From assembly GCF_018623055.1 (NCBI RefSeq), contig NZ_CP076019.1, positions 1,240,001 to 1,304,000 on the forward strand: 64,000 bases of DNA. The letters are read 5' to 3'. The position numbers and the translations under genes were made by a program. Shown here piece after piece: positions 58,245 to 64,000 of the stretch. Source of the stretch: Halorubrum sp. 2020YC2. GTDB taxonomy: Archaea; Halobacteriota; Halobacteria; Halobacteriales; Haloferacaceae. Below the pieces are notes generated by a model. It saw only the letters and a program-made list of their open reading frames with translations, was not told the DNA's origin and searched no databases. Within the stretch, counting starts at the first letter, position 1, and every line of letters starts with the position of its first letter.

Positions 58245-60443
58245 TCAGTCCACGATGTCCGACCCGCCCGGCGGGAGGAACTCCTGCAGCAGGTCCGCGC
58301 TCGCGACCTTCCGCACGAACGACTGGTCGTTGAACCGCTCTTTCAGGTTCCGGTAGGCCATCATCGCGGCGTCGTTTTGCGCGTACATCCCCGGCTCGAA
58401 GGTGACGTGCGCGGCCGCGCGGTCGACGATGGCCGACGGCGGGCCGCCGATGGCGCGGGTGATCGGTTCACACTGGACGCCGACCGCGATCCGGCAGGGG
58501 ACGTCCTCGAAGTACGTGCGGTCGCCGCGGATCACGAAGCTCCCCTTTTCGATGTACTCGCCGCTCTCGGGCGTCTTCGACACCTGATCCGGCTCGACCA
58601 TGTACGCGTCGCCCGCGCCGCGGCCGTCCTTCCAGTCCGACGAGTAGGAGACCGCGAACTGCGCGGCCTCCCGCAGCGTCTCTTCCGAGAAGTCGACCGG
58701 GTCGGCCGACTCCGACGGGCCGGACGCCTTCAGGATCGTCACCGGCCCCCCGTGCGCCTGCGTGTGGAAGAACCGGTCGTGTTTGCTCATGTACTTCTTC
58801 ACCAGCTCCTCGTTCTGGTCGGCGTTGCGCCCGCCGATGACGAGGTAGCCCGTCGAGGTGTGGAACCACCGGAACCGGTCGTACCAGTCGTCGGGGCTCC
58901 GGATCGGGATCGAGGAGCGGGCGAGCCAGTCGGTCTCGTACTCCTCGTCTTCGTCGTCGCCCTCGCCGTCGCCGCCGTCGTCGGCCGCCTGCTTCTCCTC
59001 CCACTCTGCCTTCCGCTCCTTGACGGCCTCAAGCTCCTCGCGGGTCGACTCGATCGCTTCCATCGCGCCTTCCTTCTTGTCCTCGACGCGCTTCGCCTCC
59101 CGGTACAGGCGGTCGGCGTTGACCTCCACGCCCTCGCTCGCGTCGAGTTCGACCCGGGTCGTGCCGCCGTCGTCGCCCTCCTCGTCGAGTTCGACCGTTA
59201 CCGTCCCCTCGCCGCCGTCGACGTCGACGACGGCCTCAGCGGCCGGAATTCCTCGCTCCGCTCCCGCGTCGAGGGTCTCACCGATCTCGTCCCACGGGAC
59301 CTCGTTCTCGCGGGCCTCCCGCACCGTCGAGATCACCTCGTCGACGAGGTCGTAGTTTGCGTACAGCAGTTCGGCGCGCTCCCGCTCCGCCTGCGCCTGC
59401 TCCTCGAACCCCTCGATCGCCCCTCGCTGCTGTTCGATGATCCGCTCCTGTTTGGCGATCTCCTCCTCGAACTCCGGGCGGGAGGCGCCGGCGTCCGCGG
59501 GCGCCTCGCCCTCGGCGGTGTCCTCGCTCCCGAGCCGGTGGAAGTACTCGTCAACCGCGGCGTTAAAGGAGTCGAACCCGACGCTCGGCAGCCCCTCGTG
59601 TTCCGCGAGCGGGAAGGGCGTCACGTCGACGACGCGGGGGTCGACATCGTCGTCTCCATCGCTCCCGTCGTCGTCGCTCCCGCTGCCGTCGACCGACTCC
59701 TCGTACACGCGGGGGTCGACGTCGCCCGACCGGAGCCGCTCGTCGATCCGAGCGAGCGCGTCGTGGAGCGCACCGAGCTGGTCGTCGGTCGCCTCCTCGA
59801 TGGGGGTCTCCTTCGGGACGCCCGCCCGGGTACACACCTCCTCGGCGTACAGGCCGCCGAGGTTCAGCTGTGTCGCGAGCGTGCGCACCACGTCGCTGTC
59901 CGACTCGCGCATGTGGCGGTCGAACCCGCCGCGGCTCACGTCGAGCGGGTTGAGCCGGGAGGCCGGGTACTCGTACTGCGAGCCGGGCGCGACGGTGCGG
60001 GACTTGAGCCGGACCGTCGACAGCGCCCCGATCACCTCGCCCGTCTCGTCGAGCGCGGCGACGTTCCCCTGGCCGAACAGCTCGGCGACGAGCGTCGTGT
60101 TCTGGTCCTCGCGCTCGAACTCGAAGGTGAGGATGCGGTCGAACTCGTACTGCTCGACGCCCGCGAAGTCGGCGCCCGACATCCGGTTGCGGAGCATCTT
60201 CGCGAAGTTCGGCGGGCGGCCCGGCGCGTCCGCGACGTGGTCGGGATCGGCGGCGTGCGCGCGCTTGATCTCCCCGACCTCGATCATGAGCTCGACGCGG
60301 CCGCGGTCGAAGTCGCGCAGCTTCAGCCGGAGCAGGTCGTCGTCGTAGAGGTACGCCTTGTCGACCTTCGCGCCCTCGTACCGATTCAGCTCGGTGACGA
60401 GCGCGGCGAGGTCGATGCTCGACAGCTCCCGCTTCTGGTCCAT
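58245..60443 (-). CDS. rqcH: ribosome quality-control protein RqcH (NEMF/Tae2 family)
   Basis: A 732-residue protein. The NFACT-N domain (about residues 1-200) starts SSIDLAALVTELNRYEGAKV and includes PGRPPNFAKMLRNRMSGADF. It is followed by the HhH-like middle (NLGGLYAEEVCTRAGVPKE), a long coiled coil (ERIIEQQRGAIEGFEEQAQA and VEDKKEGAMEAIESTREELE) and NFACT-R. NFACT-R reads GYLVIGGRNADQNEELVKKY then HDRFFHTQAHGGPVTILKAS. RqcH binds split 60S/50S subunits with stuck peptidyl-tRNA. Acidic inserts are present in the coiled coil. The protein is complete. Confidence 0.94.
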   Translation of the reverse strand: MDQKRELSSIDLAALVTELNRYEGAKVDKAYLYDDDLLRLKLRDFDRGRVELMIEVGEIKRAHAADPDHVADAPGRPPNFAKMLRNRMSGADFAGVEQYEFDRILTFEFEREDQNTTLVAELFGQGNVAALDETGEVIGALSTVRLKSRTVAPGSQYEYPASRLNPLDVSRGGFDRHMRESDSDVVRTLATQLNLGGLYAEEVCTRAGVPKETPIEEATDDQLGALHDALARIDERLRSGDVDPRVYEESVDGSGSDDDGSDGDDDVDPRVVDVTPFPLAEHEGLPSVGFDSFNAAVDEYFHRLGSEDTAEGEAPADAGASRPEFEEEIAKQERIIEQQRGAIEGFEEQAQAERERAELLYANYDLVDEVISTVREARENEVPWDEIGETLDAGAERGIPAAEAVVDVDGGEGTVTVELDEEGDDGGTTRVELDASEGVEVNADRLYREAKRVEDKKEGAMEAIESTREELEAVKERKAEWEEKQAADDGGDGEGDDEDEEYETDWLARSSIPIRSPDDWYDRFRWFHTSTGYLVIGGRNADQNEELVKKYMSKHDRFFHTQAHGGPVTILKASGPSESADPVDFSEETLREAAQFAVSYSSDWKDGRGAGDAYMVEPDQVSKTPESGEYIEKGSFVIRGDRTYFEDVPCRIAVGVQCEPITRAIGGPPSAIVDRAAAHVTFEPGMYAQNDAAMMAYRNLKERFNDQSFVRKVASADLLQEFLPPGGSDIVD

Positions 60444-60523
60444 ACTCGATAGAGACCGGCGGGCCGGAAAAGGCGTGTCGTTGTGGGTGCGGCGGGGGCG
60501 GCGCCCGGAGCGGTTCGGACCGA

Positions 60524-62248
60524 TCAGATCCGCTTCGACACGTACGGCCCGTCCTGTCGGTAGCCGAGCTTGTTCCGGTAGTACTCGCGGGCGCCGATAC
60601 CCGAGATGACCGCGATCTTCCGGTAGCCGGCCTCGCGGGCCAGTTCCTCTGCGCGTTCTAAGAGCTCAGTCCCGTACCCCTGATGCTGCCAGTCGCCGTC
60701 GCCGCCGATGCCGACCTCGTTGCCGTACACGTGTAGCTCGCGGACCAGCGCGGCGTCTTCGAGTTCCGGACGGATCGGGTCGCTCTCGGTGCCCGGCGCG
60801 CCGGGCTGGTCGGGCGCGAAGGAGGGGAACCGCAGGCGACAGAACCCGACGAGGAGGTCGCGGACGGGGTCCTCGAAGGCGAGGAAATGTTCCGTGCCGC
60901 CGCCGGCCTCGTAGGTGGTGACCGAGAGTTCGACGTCGTCCGGGTCCGGGTCGGCGTCGTTGTGGCCGACCTCGCGGGCGCGGATGTCGCGCTGGACGAT
61001 CCCCTTCTCCTCGGCGCGCTGCGCCGCGAGCTGGCGGAGGTTCGACTTCTGGACGCCGGCGTCGATGAAGTCCGCGGGGATGTCGCGCTGGACCCGCTGG
61101 AGCCGCGTGTACTTCGGGATGAGGTCCATGACCTCCGCGACGACGTCGGCCGCCTCCTCGCTCGTCAGCGGATCGAAGTCCTCGCGGCGCCAGCGGTCGT
61201 ACACCCGGGTCCCCTCGACGACGAGGGTGGGGTAGATCTTCAGGTAGTCGGGGCGCCAGTCGGGGTTGTCGAACAGCTGCCGGAAATCCTCTAGACACAT
61301 CTCCCGGGTCATCCCCGGCTGGCCGGGCATCATGTGGAAGCCAACCTTGAACGCGGCGTCGCGGAGGCGGCGGTTGGCGTTCCGGCTCGCTTCGTTGCCG
61401 TGCCCGCGGTGCATCTCGCGGTTGATGCGCTCGTAGGTGGTCTGGACGCCGACCTCGACCTTCGTCCCGCCCAAGTCGAGCATGCGGTCGATCTGCTCTG
61501 GGTCACACCAGTCCGGCTTCGTCTCGAAGGTGGTGCCGATGTTGCGGATCGCGTTCGTCTCGTTTTCCGCGATCACGTCCTCGAGGTACTCGAACGAAGT
61601 CTCCTCGGGGGCGGGCGCGAACGACTCGCCCTCCGCCGGCTCCGGCTCCTTGTTGAGGTCGTAGTCGTTCATGGCCTGGAGGGCGCGCTTGACGAACCAT
61701 TCCTGGTAGTCGTGCGAGCGCGCGGTCATCGTCCCGCCCATCAGGATGAGCTCCACCTTGTCGACCGGGTGGCCGATCTTCCGGAGCTGTTCGAGCCGGA
61801 GGGTGACCTGTCCGTACGGGTCGTAGTCGTTCTGCTCGCCGCGGGCGGCGGCCGGCTCGTGGCCCGTGTACGACTGCGCCGAGGAGAACTCCGAGGCCGG
61901 GCCGCCGGGGCAGTAGAGGCACTTTCCGTGCGGGCACAGCTCCGGCGAGGTCATGATCGCGACCGGCGAGACGCCCGAGGCGGTCCGGACCGGCTTGCGC
62001 TGGACCACCTCGATCACGTCGTCGCGGGCCTCGGCGGGCGCGTGGTCGAGTATCTCGGTGTTCTTCGGCACCTTCGGGGAGCCGAACTCCGAGCAGGCGT
62101 CGAGCTTGGCGCGTTCGAGGTCGTCGCGCTCGATTTCGCCCGCGAGGATGCGGTCGACGAGGTGCTCGCAGGTGCGGACGAACGCCTCGGAGTCGGCGTC
62201 GTCGGACTCCGCTTCGGCGGCCGCGTCACCTGCCGCGTCGGTACTCAT
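60524..62248 (-). CDS. elp3: tRNA uridine-34 carboxymethylaminomethyl-type enzyme Elp3
   Basis: A 574-residue radical SAM/acetyltransferase fusion acting on wobble uridine. The radical SAM cluster is SPELCPHGKCLYCPGGPASE (Cx4CxxC, about residues 101-120), with MGGTMTARSHDYQEWFV and VGVQTTYERINREMHRGH downstream. The C-terminal GNAT domain (about 440-574) shows LHVYGNEVGIGGDGDWQHQG and YGTELLERAEELAREAGYRK, the acetyl-CoA loop. Archaea use Elp3 alone. It starts 5' of repeat copy D. Confidence 0.95.
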   Translation of the reverse strand: MSTDAAGDAAAEAESDDADSEAFVRTCEHLVDRILAGEIERDDLERAKLDACSEFGSPKVPKNTEILDHAPAEARDDVIEVVQRKPVRTASGVSPVAIMTSPELCPHGKCLYCPGGPASEFSSAQSYTGHEPAAARGEQNDYDPYGQVTLRLEQLRKIGHPVDKVELILMGGTMTARSHDYQEWFVKRALQAMNDYDLNKEPEPAEGESFAPAPEETSFEYLEDVIAENETNAIRNIGTTFETKPDWCDPEQIDRMLDLGGTKVEVGVQTTYERINREMHRGHGNEASRNANRRLRDAAFKVGFHMMPGQPGMTREMCLEDFRQLFDNPDWRPDYLKIYPTLVVEGTRVYDRWRREDFDPLTSEEAADVVAEVMDLIPKYTRLQRVQRDIPADFIDAGVQKSNLRQLAAQRAEEKGIVQRDIRAREVGHNDADPDPDDVELSVTTYEAGGGTEHFLAFEDPVRDLLVGFCRLRFPSFAPDQPGAPGTESDPIRPELEDAALVRELHVYGNEVGIGGDGDWQHQGYGTELLERAEELAREAGYRKIAVISGIGAREYYRNKLGYRQDGPYVSKRI

Positions 62249-62439
62249 TACCCTCCGATCGACGGGTTTCGGGGTTAAGCGTGTCGCACCGATACGTGAG
62301 AGGAGTGAGTGTCCGCAGAAGGGTGAGAGTCGGCGCCACGGGTTCGATCGCTCAACGCCGCGTTTTCCGCCTCGACGACACGAGCTCAGAGTCCTCGGCC
62401 GCTCGGCTGTATAGTGGTGTTATATCTTCTGAATTGCCG

Positions 62440-62890
62440 ACGACACCACCGAAGCCCCAGCCTGGAGGCGGGCGCACGCTCGCCGCGGTCCTCACTCGGT
62501 CGCTCACTCCGTTCGCTTCCTCGTTGCGGTCCTTGCGTCGTCATCAGAACGCGAAGCGTTCTGATTGGCTCACGAGAGCTCCGCTCTCGTGAACGCCTGC
62601 GCCCGCCTCCCGACTGCCCCTTCGAGTCCCACCCGCCCGTAGGAAGACGGTCCTGCTCGCTCACTCCGTTCGCTGCGCGGGCTGCGACTTCCGTGCTCCC
62701 GCTCGCTTCGTCGCCGGCGCGCAGCGCCGGCTGCTGGAGGGACCGAAGGTCCCTCCCTGCTCGCGGGAACGCGACCGCACCGCACCTCACGCCTCCCCAG
62801 CCTCGTCGGCGGCTCCCGACGGTCGCCGCCGACTCCCTCGCGCGCGCCACTCGGCCGCGGTGCGGCCTCGCGGGCACGCGCCGCCGCAAC
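62440..62890 (-). repeat. structured intergenic repeat, copy D (expanded)
   Basis: Copy D lies between elp3 and bax1. H3 is conserved with changes: CGAAG 62450-62454 / CTTCG 62620-62624, a 3x3 loop, and a 19-nt arm 62458-62476 pairing with 62598-62616 except one mismatch and one wobble. H2 is GTCGGCGGC 62805-62813 / GCCGCCGAC 62825-62833, and H1 inner stem is 62853-62858 / 62862-62867. Extra hairpins are inserted at 62543-62565, 62570-62592, 62713-62731 and 62736-62756. The AT boxes are degenerate. With flanks it explains the 705-bp gap 62249-62953, in which no gene is seen. Confidence 0.82.
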
Positions 62891-62953
62891 CGCTCGGCAG
62901 GGCTTTACGACCAAACCCGCTCGCTTTAGTTCGGCCGCAGCGTTCTCCATTCC

Positions 62954-64000
62954 GTGTTACGGAAGGACCTCCTGCGCGTCTCTCGGGCTGGCGACGGCTA
63001 CCGCCCGCAGTTCACGGGGCGCGAACACCGCCCGCTCGCGGCGCGGGTCCTCGGGACGTTCGAGTCGCACGTCGGCGAGCGCCGCGGCGACCTCGACGAC
63101 GCGCTGGCGGAGCTGGAGGCCGACGCCGCCGCGCGGAACGGCGACTTCAAGCTCGTCCGCGGGCTCGCGGCGCTCGTCGAGCGCGAGTGCGAGTTCGAGA
63201 CGCGGGCGGCGGTCCCGCCGCGTCGCGTCCGGCGGGCCGCGTTCGAGGCCGCGGAGGCGGTCGGCGTCGCGAGCGAGGCGGAGCGGGAGGACGCGGTCGA
63301 CCGCGCGGCCGACGCGTTCGGGATCGACCCGGCGGACGTGGAGGCGTCGCTGTACGCCGACCGCGACGTCGAGCAGGTCCTCGCTGGCGCCGACGTGCGC
63401 TGGGACCCCGACACCCTGCTGGAGCAGTACGACCTCTCTCTGGCCCAGACCGCGCTGTTCGACGCCACCGAGGTCAGGGCGCGGTCGAACGACCCCAAGC
63501 GGCTCGTCTCCGCCGTCAAGCGCCTCCGGCTGATGTACGAGGTGGAGAAGACCCCCGAGGGACGCGAACTCGTCGTGACGGGCCCGGACCGGCTGTTCTC
63601 GCGCACGAGACGCTACGGGACCGCGTTCGCCAGACTGCTCCGGACGGTCGCGGAGTCGGCGGAGTGGGAGCTGACGGCGACGATCGACGACCGCGGCCGC
63701 GAGCGCACGATGCGCCTCTCCGAGAGCGACGTGACCGTGCCCGACGTGGAGCCGGTCGCGGAGCCCGACTTCGACAGCGGGGTCGAAGCCGACTTTGCCG
63801 GTCGGGTCCGCGGACTCGACCTCGACTGGACCTTGGTGCGCGAGCCGGAGCCGCTCGAAACAGGGGCGAGCGTGATGATCCCGGACTTCGCGTTCGACTA
63901 CGACCACGCCGACTTCCGGCTCTTCTTCGAGGTGATGGGCTTCTGGACGCCCGAGTACGTCGCAAAGAAGCTCGGCCAGCTCGCGGACGTGGAGGACGTG
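62954..64000 (+). CDS. bax1: Bax1-like nuclease (DUF790), 3'-truncated by the window edge
   Basis: GTG at 62954 opens a frame that stays open to the window end, 349 codons. It begins MLRKDLLRVSRAGDGYRPQF and contains LAARVLGTFESHVGERRGDL, EQYDLSLAQTALFDATEVRA, RLVSAVKRLRLMYEVEKTPE, and near the end VMIPDFAFDYDHADFRLFFE and VMGFWTPEYVAKKLGQL. These are DUF790 landmarks. Bax1 is the nuclease partner of archaeal XPB helicase in DNA repair. The XPB gene is not upstream, where repeat D lies, so it may be beyond the right edge or elsewhere. Confidence 0.85.
   Translation, partial: MLRKDLLRVSRAGDGYRPQFTGREHRPLAARVLGTFESHVGERRGDLDDALAELEADAAARNGDFKLVRGLAALVERECEFETRAAVPPRRVRRAAFEAAEAVGVASEAEREDAVDRAADAFGIDPADVEASLYADRDVEQVLAGADVRWDPDTLLEQYDLSLAQTALFDATEVRARSNDPKRLVSAVKRLRLMYEVEKTPEGRELVVTGPDRLFSRTRRYGTAFARLLRTVAESAEWELTATIDDRGRERTMRLSESDVTVPDVEPVAEPDFDSGVEADFAGRVRGLDLDWTLVREPEPLETGASVMIPDFAFDYDHADFRLFFEVMGFWTPEYVAKKLGQLADVEDV

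Noticed and set aside
62440-62890. Insertion sequence with a transposase
   Set aside because: None of the four repeat copies contains or adjoins a transposase frame, so at most they are non-autonomous.

Overview
The window is chromosomal DNA of a haloarchaeon, most likely Halorubrum or a close relative. The evidence is very high GC, strongly acidic proteins, twin-arginine lipoprotein signals, archaeal information-processing genes (GatE, archaeal NAC, TrmI, RaSEA, RqcH, Elp3, Bax1), haloarchaea-only small families (HVO_0758-type zinc finger, DUF5804, DUF5789, DUF5820, TbsP-like) and TATA boxes about 25-35 bp before genes. The genus is an inference from family resemblance; no rRNA is present.

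Layout. 1-9.9 kb: the end of an aldo/keto reductase, a small zinc-finger protein, an MFS exporter, a GpgS-like glycosyltransferase, a Tat-exported multicopper oxidase, S-adenosylmethionine synthetase and a PLP aminotransferase broken by a one-base frameshift. 9.9-15.1 kb: a TbsP-like regulator, the nac-trmI pair and a pterin neighbourhood (creatininase-family hydrolase, MptE, dihydropteroate synthase). 15.2-20.4 kb: the first copy of a structured repeat, a DUF192 lipoprotein, TrmJ with AzlCD, and a VapBC module. 20.5-29.1 kb: a tungsten aldehyde oxidoreductase, a large secreted nucleotidase, and a tightly overlapping four-gene cluster (DyP-like protein, P19-like iron protein, anchored surface protein, VanZ-like protein). 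29.1-36.8 kb: RaSEA, formyl-THF cyclo-ligase, EngB, an enolase-superfamily protein, FxsA, tRNA-Ile and a second toxin-antitoxin pair. 37-44.3 kb: an MBL hydrolase, an acetyltransferase, threonine synthase, and a phosphotransferase-driven dihydroxyacetone kinase system (dhaKLM facing ptsHI). 44.4-53.6 kb: YchF, UspA, BirA, a ferredoxin, an EamA exporter divergent from an Lrp-type regulator, a PsiE-like protein and GatE. 53.7-64 kb: a repeat copy, tRNA-Leu, a two-domain halocyanin, PurF, RqcH, Elp3, another repeat copy and the start of Bax1.

The most interesting content is not a protein. Four intergenic copies (about 15.2, 32.7-33.1, 53.7-54.0 and 62.4-62.9 kb) share a multi-hairpin architecture. 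The helices are kept while their sequences change by compensating substitutions, and the unpaired linkers are nearly invariant. The three best copies are bordered by TTATAAA boxes. None has a credible protein. This looks like a structured RNA family or a hairpin-based non-autonomous mobile element. A separate class of perfect palindromes with 3-nt loops has entered copy D and, in frame, the formyl-THF cyclo-ligase gene.

Two genes (the aminotransferase and dhaL) look frameshifted by the loss of one G in a short G run, so sequencing error is a real alternative to decay.
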